The notes: generated by a model not told the origin, from the sequence alone. Shown: positions 1-9,127, numbered from the stretch's first letter. The stretch is 64,000 bases of DNA from Methyloligella halotolerans (GCF_001708935.1 NZ_MASI01000001.1:496001-560000); one strand, 5' to 3'. Program-made: numbers and translations.

Positions 1-678
1 ATGCGGGAGTCTCATCGGGGCGAGACCTGCGTGATCCTCGGCAACGGGCCGAGTCTCGCCGATGTCGATCTTGGCCAGTTCGACGGTCTCACGACGTTTT
101 GCCTGAATCGCGGCTATCTGAAATGGAACGAGGACGGGATGACGCCGACTTACGCGGTCGCCGTCAACGACCTGGTGATCGAGCAGTTCCACGATGAGCT
201 GGCGGCGCTCGCTTGCCCCGTCTTCGTACCGTGGCAATACCATCACCTGTTCGATGGGCACGACAACGTGATCTTCATCGAAGCCCGCTGGCAGGAACGC
301 TTCTTCAAGGACATCCGGAAAGGCGTCTGGCCCGGCGCGACGGTCACATTCGCCGCCATGCAGATCGCCTATTTCATGGGGTTCACCAACGTCATTCTCG
401 TCGGCGTAGACCACCGCTTCGCCCAGGCCGGCCCCGCCCATCTCGAGGTGGTTCAGGACAAACACGACGTCGATCACTTCGCGAAGGATTATTTCGGCCC
501 CGGCGTCCGCTGGAACCTGCCCGATCTGGAACAGTCTGAACTTTCCTACCGGCTCGCCAGGGACGTCTACGAAGCGGAGGCCCGCCGCATCGTCGATGCT
601 ACGAAGGACGGGGCCTTGACCGTCTTTCCGAAGATGCCGCTGGACGCGGCGCTGGCAGAGGCCCGCCGCTCCGCCTGA
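1..678 (+). CDS. DUF115 / MptE-like protein, probably 5'-truncated
   Basis: The 225 readable residues open almost at once with a glycine-rich ILGNGPSL motif, the nucleotide-binding-like signature of the DUF115 / MptE-like Rossmann family. Later come NVILVGVDHRF and a C-terminal region with DVYEAEARRIVDAT. In family members some N-terminal sequence usually precedes this motif, and an ATG at base 1 is probably coincidental, so the gene likely begins before the window. Family members often sit in flagellin- or surface-glycan loci and are suspected to act on sugars or sugar nucleotides. The glycan genes downstream fit that, but the substrate cannot be told. Confidence 0.7.
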   Translation: MRESHRGETCVILGNGPSLADVDLGQFDGLTTFCLNRGYLKWNEDGMTPTYAVAVNDLVIEQFHDELAALACPVFVPWQYHHLFDGHDNVIFIEARWQERFFKDIRKGVWPGATVTFAAMQIAYFMGFTNVILVGVDHRFAQAGPAHLEVVQDKHDVDHFAKDYFGPGVRWNLPDLEQSELSYRLARDVYEAEARRIVDATKDGALTVFPKMPLDAALAEARRSA

Positions 679-716
679 TTTGCGCGCCTGACCGCCCGCG
701 ATCTCGCGGTCCGGTC

Positions 717-2420
717 TCACTTGAATTTCTCCCGCGGCGGCAGTGCGCTCGAATCGTAATCGGCATCCCGAAGAAGCCCGGTCACAGTGAACTCCTCGTA
801 GGCCTCCTCAGGCATGCCGTCCAGCCGGCGGTGATCGGTCTGCCAAAGCAGAAAATCGATGAAATGGCGTTGCCGCGCGGCATCGTCCTCCAGAGCGAAG
901 ACGTTCTCGCCGAGGATGCCGCCTCCGCAATCCCGAAGGACTTCGGCGCAGAGTGTCGCCCTCAAATCGGAGTTCTGGGTCGGGGCGTCGTCGATCTGAA
1001 AAGGCCCAGTCCTGTTGGGCAGCTTGATGGCGAGAAGCGGCTCGAAGCGGGCCAGCCGCCCCCAGAGCGGCGGGACCTTGCCCAAGATCGGCTCTAGCTC
1101 CTCCTCCGGCTCTCCCGTCGTTTCGCCATGATCGGCGAGAAGAACGATGGTCATCTGGTCATAGACGCCGGCCTCCTTCAGCGCCGCGACCAGGTCGACA
1201 AACGTCCTCACATTGCATCGTACGAGATCCTCGTAATCCTCGCGTGACTTGCCCGATACGTTCACCTCGTTGCAGCCGCCATCCAGCGCGATGGGAGGAT
1301 GCGCCCCCATCAGATGAAGAACCTTCAGGCTACGGTCGGCATCCGTTGGCTCGAGATATCGTGCGATCGAGGAGAGAGCGGCCAGCGACTTCGCAGCCTT
1401 GCTGGCAGGCACCGTGCTCAGGGCGGTGCGCAGCCGGCCACGGTCGTCGTTGTACCAGCGCTCGTGAACGAAAGTGGGGAATATCCTCAGAAGGCCCAGC
1501 TCGAGGACTTCGAGGTAATTGCTGAGATCGACCTGGAATTTCTCGAGGCGGATCAGCTTCGATGTGGAAATGCAATGTTGCGCCGGACAGCCGATGATGC
1601 TGATCCCGGCAAGCGATGAGCCATAGCCGTGGGCCTCGAAGTCGGAGAACAGGCTGTCCTTCCTGAGATCGTTATAGCGCGCCGTGACGCTGCCGCCCTC
1701 ATAGGGTTTGCCCGAATAGATCGGGATCATCGACATCAGGGTCGTGGGCGCCCGGCCCACGTTGTTCCAGAAATAGGTGAAGCCCGTAAGCGCCTCGCGA
1801 TACTCCGGATGCTCCTGCAACACCTGGGCGAAGACGTCGGACTGAACCGTGTCCAGAAGCACGATCAACGCGTCGCCTTGCTTTGAGAACTTGAAGAAGC
1901 GGGCCTCTTCCGAATTCGGCGCGAGTTCGCTCGCGAGAGCGGTGGACGGCCAGGAGAATCGCCAACTTTCCGGATCGAGCAACGGCTGAAGCCCCATGGC
2001 GAGGAGCGCAATCAGGCAGAAGGCCAAGGCGGACGCGCTGAGTCGGCGGGCGAGCCAAATGCCCCCCAAGACCAAAAGGACGATCGAAAGCACCGACCAT
2101 AGGCCGGCCGCGCTGGCGAACTTGGAGAAAACTTCCCCGCCGTCCAGTAGCGGAACGTGAGAGGGCAGGAAATACAACTTCCCTGCCGCCGCGAGAGCGA
2201 TGCCAGCAACAGCGAAACCGGTTCGCGTCAATACCGCAAGCGGGAAGACGATAGCAGTCGCCAAGACCGCAAAGCACGCTCCGAACAGGAGAAGATTTCC
2301 GTATTCGAGAGAAATATCCTGTGGATTGTTCTGGTAGATGAAAGAAGGATTCAGAATAAAAACTGTGGCGCTCAGCATCAGCGAGCCGAAAAACGCCTTA
2401 CCGACTGCGCGATCCGACAC
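717..2420 (-). CDS. Sulfatase-like membrane phosphotransferase (alkaline phosphatase superfamily)
   Basis: This 567-residue protein has several N-terminal membrane segments (about residues 10-150) followed by a periplasmic sulfatase-type domain. The metal and nucleophile region reads LLDTVQSDVF, with Thr as likely nucleophile, and a second metal motif reads LLADHGETTG. This architecture matches phosphoethanolamine or phosphoglycerol transferases that decorate lipid A, LPS or glucans. It starts with GTG, with AAGGAA about nine bases upstream. It is divergent from the small PGSGS-protein operon across about 150 bp. The transferred group and acceptor are not readable from sequence. Confidence 0.75.
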   Translation of the reverse strand: MSDRAVGKAFFGSLMLSATVFILNPSFIYQNNPQDISLEYGNLLLFGACFAVLATAIVFPLAVLTRTGFAVAGIALAAAGKLYFLPSHVPLLDGGEVFSKFASAAGLWSVLSIVLLVLGGIWLARRLSASALAFCLIALLAMGLQPLLDPESWRFSWPSTALASELAPNSEEARFFKFSKQGDALIVLLDTVQSDVFAQVLQEHPEYREALTGFTYFWNNVGRAPTTLMSMIPIYSGKPYEGGSVTARYNDLRKDSLFSDFEAHGYGSSLAGISIIGCPAQHCISTSKLIRLEKFQVDLSNYLEVLELGLLRIFPTFVHERWYNDDRGRLRTALSTVPASKAAKSLAALSSIARYLEPTDADRSLKVLHLMGAHPPIALDGGCNEVNVSGKSREDYEDLVRCNVRTFVDLVAALKEAGVYDQMTIVLLADHGETTGEPEEELEPILGKVPPLWGRLARFEPLLAIKLPNRTGPFQIDDAPTQNSDLRATLCAEVLRDCGGGILGENVFALEDDAARQRHFIDFLLWQTDHRRLDGMPEEAYEEFTVTGLLRDADYDSSALPPREKFK

Positions 2421-2514
2421 CTTTTATTGTTCCTTCACTTGGAGTCAGCGCTCCCCCGCGCCACGTGCAAGGAAGCCACAGTGAACTTAAAACTGGCGGC
2501 GGCCAACTTGTGGG

Positions 2515-2550
2515 TGTGACAGTTTCATGTAGAAATTGTGACAGTTTGAT
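2515..2550. promoter_or_regulatory. Tandem direct repeat TGTGACAGTTT, operator-like
   Basis: TGTGACAGTTTCAT (2515-2528) recurs as TGTGACAGTTTGAT (2537-2550), with starts 22 bp apart, about two helical turns. It lies in the divergent intergenic space between the sulfatase-like gene (start 2420) and the small exported protein (start 2573). A same-face binding site for one regulator is plausible. The regulator is unknown. Confidence 0.4.
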
Positions 2551-2572
2551 CATCGAACGGTTGGGAAATCAA

Positions 2573-2800
2573 ATGCGCAAACTTCACGTTCTCGGTATGA
2601 GCGCCGTCTTTTTCGGCTGCATGATTGCACCCGCCTACGCGTATATCGATCCGGGTTCGGGTAGCGTTCTGACGACCGCGATCATCGGTTTCTTCGCGGC
2701 CATCGCGTATACATGCCGCAAGTATTTCTATCGGCTGAAGAGCGTCGTGCTCGGCCGCAGCAACACATCGGAGAGCGATCGCGAAGCGGCCTCCAGATGA
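2573..2800 (+). CDS. Small exported protein with YIDPGSGS motif
   Basis: This is a 75-residue protein with a signal-like N-terminus ending in APAYA. It is followed immediately by YIDPGSGS, then one hydrophobic helix (about residues 34-50) and a basic, Arg/Lys/Ser-rich tail. The ATG at 2573 is preferred because it starts the signal-like segment; an upstream in-frame ATG at 2465 would add an unrelated leader. Its stop overlaps the methyltransferase start (ATGA at 2797-2800), so translation is coupled. I recall short proteins of the YIDPGTGS type beside surface-glycan genes in other bacteria, but none has a function I know. Confidence 0.7.
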   Translation: MRKLHVLGMSAVFFGCMIAPAYAYIDPGSGSVLTTAIIGFFAAIAYTCRKYFYRLKSVVLGRSNTSESDREAASR

Positions 2801-4248
2801 TCACCGCGCATACGGGTTCGGCCACGCCCGTGGCCGATCCCGGTTCGTTCCGCGACAGGAATAACCGGGTCTTTGACGACGGTGAGCAGATCTACCGCGG
2901 CGTCAGTTCCGAAGCCTTGGAGAATTGGCGGCAGGTCTCCCGAACGGGATTTTTCCGAGATCTGACCGCGCGCTCGAAGATCGTCCCCACCGAGGAAGCC
3001 GCCCTCCCCCGCGGGAATGCAGCCGAGTTGGATAACTGGCCGGGCATGCTCGTGCATGAGCGCGTCCCGTTCCTGAGCTATCCGTACGAATGGTCTTTCG
3101 GCATGCTGAAGGATGCGGCGCTGCTGCATCTGGAGCTGCTCGAGTCGGCCATGGAGGAAGGCTGGACGCTGAAGGACTCGTCGGCGTTCAACGTGCAGTG
3201 GAAGGGGCCCCGCCCGGTCTTCATCGATATTCCGTCCATGGAGCCCTACGCAGAAGGCGACCCCTGGCGCGGATATCGCCAGTTCTGCATGATGTTCCTC
3301 TACCCGCTGATGTTCAAAGCCTATCGCGGGATCGACTTTGCGCCCTTCCTGCGCAGCAATCTCGATGGCATCGACCCAAGCCTCGCCAACAAGATCCTCA
3401 CCGGGCGGAGCCGCTTCCGCAAAGGCGTGCTGACCCATGTGGCGTTGCATGCGCGGATGCAGGAACGCGCTGCGGCGCAGGAGCTCGACGAAGCGAAGGA
3501 ACTGACGGAGGACGCCAAGGGCCAGGTCAAGGGCGCAAGCGGCTTCCGCCACTCCAAGGCGATGGTCCTCGGCACGATCCAGGGACTGCGGCGGACCATC
3601 CGCAAGATGAGCAGCCCCGACGCCCGCACCGTGTGGGGCAACTACGATACCGATCACAGCTACGGCGACAGCTCCTTCGAAAAGAAGAAGGCGTTCGTGG
3701 CCCGGAACGGCGGCGAGCGCCATCGCGGGCTGGTCTGGGATATCGGCTGCAACACCGGCACGTTCTCGCGACTGTGCGAGCCGTTCTCCGACTGGGTGAT
3801 TTCGATCGACGGCGATCCCAAGGCGATCGAGCGGCTCTATCAGCATGAGAAGGAGCGCGAAGGCTCCAAGCTCCTGCCGATGATCATCGATCTTTCGAAC
3901 ATCTCGCCGAACCAGGGATGGCGGGGCGCCGAACGCAAAGCGCTGGACGCCCGCGGCAAGCCGGACCTGGTGCTCTGCCTCGCCCTAATCCATCACATGG
4001 TGATCACGGCCAACATCCCGATGAGCGAGTTCATCGGCTGGCTGGCATCGCTCGATGCCGACGTGATCCTCGAATTCGTCAGCGCCGAGGATGACATGTC
4101 GCGCATGCTGCTGCGCAACAAGGTCAACCAGTATGGCGACTACACGGAAGAGGAATTCGAGCGGTTTGCCAGCGAGTCGTTCGAGATCGCCGATTCCGAG
4201 CCCCTGAAGGGCGGCCATCGCAAGATCTATTATCTCCGCCGCCGCTGA
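2797..4248 (+). CDS. NoeA-like class I SAM-dependent methyltransferase
   Basis: This is a 483-residue protein. The C-terminal half contains a class I methyltransferase fold: motif I VWDIGCNTGTFSR, an acidic motif II (ISIDGDPKAI), then LVLCLALIHHMVI. The N-terminal half (YRGVSSEALENW, FIDIPSMEPY) matches the arrangement of rhizobial NoeA-type proteins, where NoeA is a nodulation host-specificity protein. The start is set by the ATGA overlap with the preceding small gene. The stop overlaps the YidC-like start at 4248, so three genes are translationally coupled. A role in methylating a surface or secreted glycan is inferred from context. Confidence 0.75.
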   Translation: MITAHTGSATPVADPGSFRDRNNRVFDDGEQIYRGVSSEALENWRQVSRTGFFRDLTARSKIVPTEEAALPRGNAAELDNWPGMLVHERVPFLSYPYEWSFGMLKDAALLHLELLESAMEEGWTLKDSSAFNVQWKGPRPVFIDIPSMEPYAEGDPWRGYRQFCMMFLYPLMFKAYRGIDFAPFLRSNLDGIDPSLANKILTGRSRFRKGVLTHVALHARMQERAAAQELDEAKELTEDAKGQVKGASGFRHSKAMVLGTIQGLRRTIRKMSSPDARTVWGNYDTDHSYGDSSFEKKKAFVARNGGERHRGLVWDIGCNTGTFSRLCEPFSDWVISIDGDPKAIERLYQHEKEREGSKLLPMIIDLSNISPNQGWRGAERKALDARGKPDLVLCLALIHHMVITANIPMSEFIGWLASLDADVILEFVSAEDDMSRMLLRNKVNQYGDYTEEEFERFASESFEIADSEPLKGGHRKIYYLRRR

Positions 4249-4904
4249 TGGATTTCCTGCAGACGATTCTTTGGCCGCTGACAGCGCTGCTGAAGGTGGT
4301 GCTGGAGGCGTTCCACTCCCTGCTTGGGAGCTATGGCCTGTCCATCATCTGCCTGAGCCTTCTCGTCTCCGTGGTTCTCCTTCCCATCTCGTCCTACGCC
4401 AGGAAGCTGGAGATGCGGGACAAGGAGCGGCTCGACCGGATGGCGCCGGCCATCGCGGAGGTGAAGGCGAACCATAAGGGCCAAGAGCGCTTCGAACGGA
4501 TTGATGCGATCTATCAGGAGCACGGCTACCACCCCATCAAGTCGATGGTCTCGCTGGTGCCGCTGCTGATCCAGCTCCCGTTCCTGATCGCGGCCCTGTT
4601 CCTGCTGATGGACTATCCGCCCATCCAGGGAGACCCCTTCCTCTTCCTGCACGACCTGGGGCAACCGGATCATCTGTTGCCCCTGCCGTTCCTGGAACAG
4701 GGGCTCAACCTGCTGCCGCTGGTGCTGATCGGGGTGACCCTGCTGGAATCCTGGCTGCGGAAGGAATCGACGGCCCAGTCGCGCCGGCGCTTCCTGATCG
4801 TGGCCGCGGTCCTACTGGTGCTGATCTATCCCGCGCCATCGGGGGTCTGCCTCTACTGGCTGACGAGCACCTGCTTCTCCTTCGCCCGGTCGATGATCGG
4901 CTGA
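4248..4904 (+). CDS. Short YidC/Oxa1-like membrane protein
   Basis: A 218-residue protein with the YidC/Oxa1/Alb3 core: a hydrophobic segment YGLSIICLSLLVSVVLLP, a charged cytoplasmic hairpin (KLEMRDKERLDRMAPAIAEVK), then IKSMVSLVPLLIQLPFLIA and two C-terminal membrane segments ending GVCLYWLTSTC. The large periplasmic domain of ordinary Gram-negative YidC (about 550 residues) is absent. It is therefore a dedicated paralogue, not the housekeeping insertase. It is the third gene of a tightly coupled operon, which suggests that it inserts or holds a partner of this glycan module, perhaps the small PGSGS protein; that is inference. Confidence 0.8.
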   Translation: MDFLQTILWPLTALLKVVLEAFHSLLGSYGLSIICLSLLVSVVLLPISSYARKLEMRDKERLDRMAPAIAEVKANHKGQERFERIDAIYQEHGYHPIKSMVSLVPLLIQLPFLIAALFLLMDYPPIQGDPFLFLHDLGQPDHLLPLPFLEQGLNLLPLVLIGVTLLESWLRKESTAQSRRRFLIVAAVLLVLIYPAPSGVCLYWLTSTCFSFARSMIG

Positions 4905-5060
4905 CTGGTCCGCAATTTCCGGATATGGGCGGGTCCGCACTGCTTCTTTTCGGCCAAGACGATTGGCGTTTGCCGAGGATCGTATAAGGGTAGGTCTACG
5001 GCGCGTCGCACGACGCGCGTGCCGTCAGATCGTCCGTCCCGTCGCCCTGCCCCGCCGTTC

Positions 5061-5966
5061 ATGCCCGATACGCCGTCCATATCGCTCGTCACCCCAACGC
5101 TCAACGCCGCCCGGTTTCTGGGCGAGGCGCTTGAAAGCGTCGCGGCCCAAAGCGTTCCGGGGGTCGAGCACATTATCGCCGACGGCGGATCGACCGACGA
5201 GACCCTCGCCATCGTTCGCGCCGCCGTATCCCGCCCCACGCTCCTCGACGGCACGGATACCGGCATCTATGACGGCATGAACCGGGGGTTGGCGGCCGCC
5301 AGCGGCGAGGTCATCGGTATCCTGAATGCGGACGACCGGCTCGCGCCGGGCGCGCTGAACCACGTTGCTGAGGCTTTCGCGGCCACGCCTTCCCTGGAAA
5401 CCGTCACCGGCGGGTGCATCATGATCGACGGTGAAGGCCGGGAGACGTCCCGGCTGGAGTCGCCGAACTATCCGCAATGTCCCGCCAGCCTGTTGTTCGG
5501 CGTTCCCGTCATCAATGCCCGCTTTTTCCGCCGGAGCTTTCTTGAGCGCACAGGCACATTCGATCCTGCCATGGGGCTGGGCGCGGATCGCGCATTCCTG
5601 TGGCGGTTGCTGCAGCACCGTCCCGCCGCCGCTGCGATCCCCGCGCCGCTCTACCTGTATCGCGCCCATAGCGGCTCCAGCTCGCTGGCCGGCGACCCCG
5701 ACACGAAGATGCGCATCTGGCGCGAGCATCTCGCCCTCGCCGACCGGCTGCTGGCTCAGGCCGACGGGCTGAACGTACGGGTCCTCCTGTCCTGGCGTGC
5801 GCTGGAAGGCGTCAAGGCGCTTCGCCACCTGAGATCGCGCGGCGACCGGGAGGGCGCCGAGGCTCTTCGCCATGAGCTCCGGGCCGGAGATCGAGGCTGG
5901 TGGCGGAGGCTTCCCCGCGGATTGGCGCTGTGGCTCAAATGGCGGGGACGCCATTCCGGCATCTGA
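5061..5966 (+). CDS. Family 2 glycosyltransferase
   Basis: A 301-residue GT-A fold enzyme: SLVTPTLNAARFLGEALESV at the N-terminus, ADGGSTDET in the nucleotide-sugar site, and ILNADDR as the DxD-type metal motif. The start at 5061 places the beta-strand SLVTPTLN near the N-terminus; the longer 5019 start adds an Arg/Pro-rich leader unlike the family. It is expected to be cytoplasmic or membrane-peripheral and to add a sugar to a lipid-linked or surface glycan. It converges with another GT2 gene at 6013-6864. Donor and acceptor are unknown. Confidence 0.85.
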   Translation: MPDTPSISLVTPTLNAARFLGEALESVAAQSVPGVEHIIADGGSTDETLAIVRAAVSRPTLLDGTDTGIYDGMNRGLAAASGEVIGILNADDRLAPGALNHVAEAFAATPSLETVTGGCIMIDGEGRETSRLESPNYPQCPASLLFGVPVINARFFRRSFLERTGTFDPAMGLGADRAFLWRLLQHRPAAAAIPAPLYLYRAHSGSSSLAGDPDTKMRIWREHLALADRLLAQADGLNVRVLLSWRALEGVKALRHLRSRGDREGAEALRHELRAGDRGWWRRLPRGLALWLKWRGRHSGI

Positions 5967-6012
5967 GGCCGATGACTGATGTCCGACGGCACTTGTCCGA
6001 CGACCCCTAGGA

Positions 6013-6864
6013 TCAGCTGCGGCGGATCCGGTCGCGTAGCACAACTTTGAGCGGCCAATTCCCGAACGGGTAGAGCCAGGCCGATTGGGCGAGTTGAAGC
6101 AGCATGGAGAGATAGTCTCCCTCGAGCCGCGAGACGGATGCGCGATTGAAGGCGAGCGCCGCTTTGAAGCGGGTGCCGTAGCCGAGCCCTGCCAGGGGCG
6201 ACCAGTGCTTCGCCTCCATCCGGTCCAGCCCGGCCTCCGCCGCATCGGGCGAGAGGTGGGTACCCAGATAGATAGTGGCGAGAGGTTCCTGAAGAAATCC
6301 GATCGCTCGCGTCGCCCGGGCCATGCGGATCAGGAGGTCCCAGTCTTCGTATCGCGGAAAGCTCGTATCGTAGCCCGAGAGCCGTTCAAGGAGATCCTTG
6401 CGCGCAACGAGGGTCGAGCCCGGGGAGACATAGCAGCCCCAGACGGCGTCCAGCAGCGTCAGCGGCTCGTCGTAGGGCCGCCAGGCCGCGTGCCGATCCT
6501 CACTCTCCGGCGGCACCAGGAAAAAGTTGGTGCAGCTCGCTTCGAGATCGGCTGCCTCCATAAACGGGATCTGGCGTTCGATCTTCTCCGGCAGCCAAGC
6601 GTCGTCGCTGTCGAGCAGCGCGATCCATTCGCCTTTCGCCTCGGCGATGCCGGTATTGCGGGCCGCGGACGCGCCGCGATTGCTATCGTGCCGGATATGA
6701 CGGACGCGCGCCCCATAAGGTGCCAGCGCCGCCGCAAGGTCGTCGGTCGAGGCATCGTCCACGATGAGGATCTCATCCACCTTCCGGGTCTGGGCCAGCA
6801 CGCTGTCGACGGCGCGCCCGATGCTGCCGGCTCGGTTATAGGCAGGGATGACGGCGCTGATCAT
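6013..6864 (-). CDS. Family 2 glycosyltransferase
   Basis: This is a 283-residue GT2 enzyme with ISAVIPAYNRAGSIGRAVDS, VDDASTDD, NRGASAARN and the metal-binding LLDSDDAW. The ATG at 6864 is chosen because GGGGGG lies about eight bases upstream and the GT-A strand begins directly after it; the alternative at 6885 adds seven residues. It has the usual two-thirds catalytic core and a helical C-terminal part. It probably takes part in the same glycan pathway as its neighbours. Confidence 0.85.
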   Translation of the reverse strand: MISAVIPAYNRAGSIGRAVDSVLAQTRKVDEILIVDDASTDDLAAALAPYGARVRHIRHDSNRGASAARNTGIAEAKGEWIALLDSDDAWLPEKIERQIPFMEAADLEASCTNFFLVPPESEDRHAAWRPYDEPLTLLDAVWGCYVSPGSTLVARKDLLERLSGYDTSFPRYEDWDLLIRMARATRAIGFLQEPLATIYLGTHLSPDAAEAGLDRMEAKHWSPLAGLGYGTRFKAALAFNRASVSRLEGDYLSMLLQLAQSAWLYPFGNWPLKVVLRDRIRRS

Positions 6865-6994
6865 TGTGCGCCCCCCGGGCCGCATCGGGCGTTCGGGTGC
6901 GGAATGTTGACCGGGAAGAGGAAATGAGGTGCATACCAGCCGCGTCCCGCCGGCCGATCTCTAAGCCCTTGCCGGTGGCGTCGAATGGGATCGA

Positions 6995-7705
6995 ATGAAC
7001 CGAACACGATATATCCCCTTGCTGTTGGTCCCTCTTGGGATAGCGGCCTTGCTCGCCTGGAACAATGTGCCAGACGAGCCGGGGGACAAGGAACAAGCCG
7101 CTGCGGCCAGGCTCATGGAGACTGCGGCGCCGGATCTGGAGGTCACGGCGCCCCCCAAGGCGTTCGCGGATCAAATCGCTCTGGTGAGGGCCGTCCAGCG
7201 CGCGGTGCTCGATGCCGCGCCGGTGGATGACGGCATTCCCCTGGGGCAAGCCCGCGAGCTTTCCGATCTGATGAAGCGCGGCAAAGGGCTCTGCTATGAC
7301 CGTAGCCGGGCCATCGAGACGGTGCTCAATCACTACGGTATGCGCACGCGCCATGTCTCGATCTTCAGTACGCGGGAAAGCGGCAGTACCCTGGAAGCGC
7401 TGGCCACACCCCGAATCCCCTCCCATGCGGTGTCCGAGGTGCTGACGGAAAAGGGCTGGATGGCGATCGATTCCAACCGGCCCTGGATCGGCTTGACGGC
7501 GGATGGCCGCGCGATCGGCGTAGCCGACCTCCAGTCCGACGCGCGGAAGGAATGGGCGCAGGAGGTCGAAGCGGATGTGAACCCGATCTTCCGGCGGCCA
7601 TTCACCTTCGTCTACGGACTCTACAGCCGGCACGGCCGGTTCTACCCGCCCTATCTGCCGATCCCCGACATCAACTGGCGGCAGTTTCTCTACAATCTGG
7701 AGTGA
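6995..7705 (+). CDS. Exported or membrane-anchored transglutaminase-like protein
   Basis: This 236-residue protein has an N-terminal hydrophobic anchor (YIPLLLVPLGIAALLAW) followed by a transglutaminase-like papain fold. The apparent triad is Cys in GLCYDRSRAIE, His in PSHAVSEV and Asp in MAIDSN. Members of this superfamily act as transglutaminases, peptidases or amidases. The anchor points to action on the periplasmic side. It sits between glycosyltransferase and UDP-glucose dehydrogenase genes, so it may process a surface polymer or a protein partner, but the substrate is unknown. Confidence 0.6.
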   Translation: MNRTRYIPLLLVPLGIAALLAWNNVPDEPGDKEQAAAARLMETAAPDLEVTAPPKAFADQIALVRAVQRAVLDAAPVDDGIPLGQARELSDLMKRGKGLCYDRSRAIETVLNHYGMRTRHVSIFSTRESGSTLEALATPRIPSHAVSEVLTEKGWMAIDSNRPWIGLTADGRAIGVADLQSDARKEWAQEVEADVNPIFRRPFTFVYGLYSRHGRFYPPYLPIPDINWRQFLYNLE

Positions 7706-7717
7706 GGTCGGAAACGC

Positions 7718-9112
7718 CTAGGATACGGCCTTGGCGAAGGTCTTTTCGCCGTCGCCGGGCGCGGCGGCATCTCTATCCGAGACGAGAGGGGCTTGCTCAG
7801 ACAGCTCCCTTCCGCGGCCGACGCAGCTGTAGCGGAAGCCCGCGGCCTCGGCGCCGGCGCTCGAATAGACATTGCGGAGGTCCACCAGCACGTCGCCGCG
7901 CATCGCCTCCTTCAGCTGGCTCAGGTTGAGCGCGCGGAACTCGTTCCATTCGGTCAGGACGAGTAGGACGTCCGCGCCCTCGCAAGCCGAAAGCGCATTC
8001 TCGCACCACACGACGCCCGGAAGCTGCTCCTCGGCGTCCTTGGAGGCCTCGGGATCGTAGGCCCGGATCGCCGCCCCGCGGTCCTGCAGCATCGGCAGGA
8101 TGGTGAGGCTCGGTGCTTCGCGCATGTCGTCGGTGTTTGGCTTGAACGTGACGCCGAGAACGGCAACGGTCTTGTCGCGGAGCTCGCCGCCCGCCGCCTC
8201 CTGGATGCGGCTCGCCATGCTGATCTTGCGTTCGTTGTTCACCCGGTCGACCTGCTCAACGAGCGTTACGGGAGCATGAGCCTCGCGCGCGGTGCGGATC
8301 AGGGCGGAGACGTCCTTCGGGAAGCAAGAGCCGCCATAGCCGGGGCCGGCATGAAGGAATTTCGGTCCGATCCGCTTGTCGGCGCCGATGGCGTCGGCGA
8401 CCTGCTGAACATCGGCATCCACCTTCTCGCAGAGATCGGCGATCTCGTTGATGAAGCTCACCTTCATGGCGAGGAAGGCGTTGGCCGCATATTTCGCGAG
8501 CTCGGCCGATTCGCGCTCCACGAACATGACCGGTGCGCTGCGGAGGGAAAGGGGCTTGTAGAGAGCTTCCATCACCTCTTTGCCCCGTTCGCTATCGCAG
8601 CCGACGAGGACGCGGTCCGGGAACATGAAGTCCCGGATGGCCGATCCTTCGCGCAGGAATTCAGGATTGGAGCAGACGGCGAAGTCGATGTCGGGACGGA
8701 GCTCGCGCAGGCGGCGTTCTATCTCGCGGCTGGTGCCCACGGGGACGGTCGACTTGGTGGTGATCACGGCGCCGTCCTGGAGATGGGGCGCGATGTCCTT
8801 CACCGCCTCGAAGATATAGCTTAGGTCGGCATAACCGCTGCCGCGGCGCATGGGCGTGCCGACGGCCAGGAGCACCAGCTCGGACTGCTTGACGGCGCCC
8901 TCCAGCTCGATGGTGAAGCGGATGCGACCAGCCTTGACGTTGCGCTCGATCAGATCGTCGAGACCTGGTTCGTAAATCGGCATCCGGCCGCGTTCCAGAT
9001 CCGCGACGCGCTCGGCGTTGTTGTCGACGCAGATCACGTCCCATCCGAAATCGGCGAAGCAGGCCGCGGAAACCAGGCCCACATAGCCCGCGCCAAGCAT
9101 GCAAATTTTCAT
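7718..9112 (-). CDS. ugd: UDP-glucose 6-dehydrogenase
   Basis: This 464-residue protein is a complete UDP-glucose/GDP-mannose dehydrogenase. It has an N-terminal NAD-binding motif GAGYVGLVSA, a central AVGTPMRRGSG and SNPEFLREGSAI, the catalytic-cysteine motif GPGYGGSCFPKD, and a C-terminal domain with GVTFKPNTDDMREAPS. It oxidises UDP-glucose to UDP-glucuronate using two NAD. With the epimerase at 12821-13828 it can supply UDP-GlcA and probably UDP-GalA for the surface glycan. It converges with the transglutaminase-like gene, 12 bp apart. Confidence 0.93.
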   Translation of the reverse strand: MKICMLGAGYVGLVSAACFADFGWDVICVDNNAERVADLERGRMPIYEPGLDDLIERNVKAGRIRFTIELEGAVKQSELVLLAVGTPMRRGSGYADLSYIFEAVKDIAPHLQDGAVITTKSTVPVGTSREIERRLRELRPDIDFAVCSNPEFLREGSAIRDFMFPDRVLVGCDSERGKEVMEALYKPLSLRSAPVMFVERESAELAKYAANAFLAMKVSFINEIADLCEKVDADVQQVADAIGADKRIGPKFLHAGPGYGGSCFPKDVSALIRTAREAHAPVTLVEQVDRVNNERKISMASRIQEAAGGELRDKTVAVLGVTFKPNTDDMREAPSLTILPMLQDRGAAIRAYDPEASKDAEEQLPGVVWCENALSACEGADVLLVLTEWNEFRALNLSQLKEAMRGDVLVDLRNVYSSAGAEAAGFRYSCVGRGRELSEQAPLVSDRDAAAPGDGEKTFAKAVS

Positions 9113-9127
9113 AACGTCCTCGGCCCT

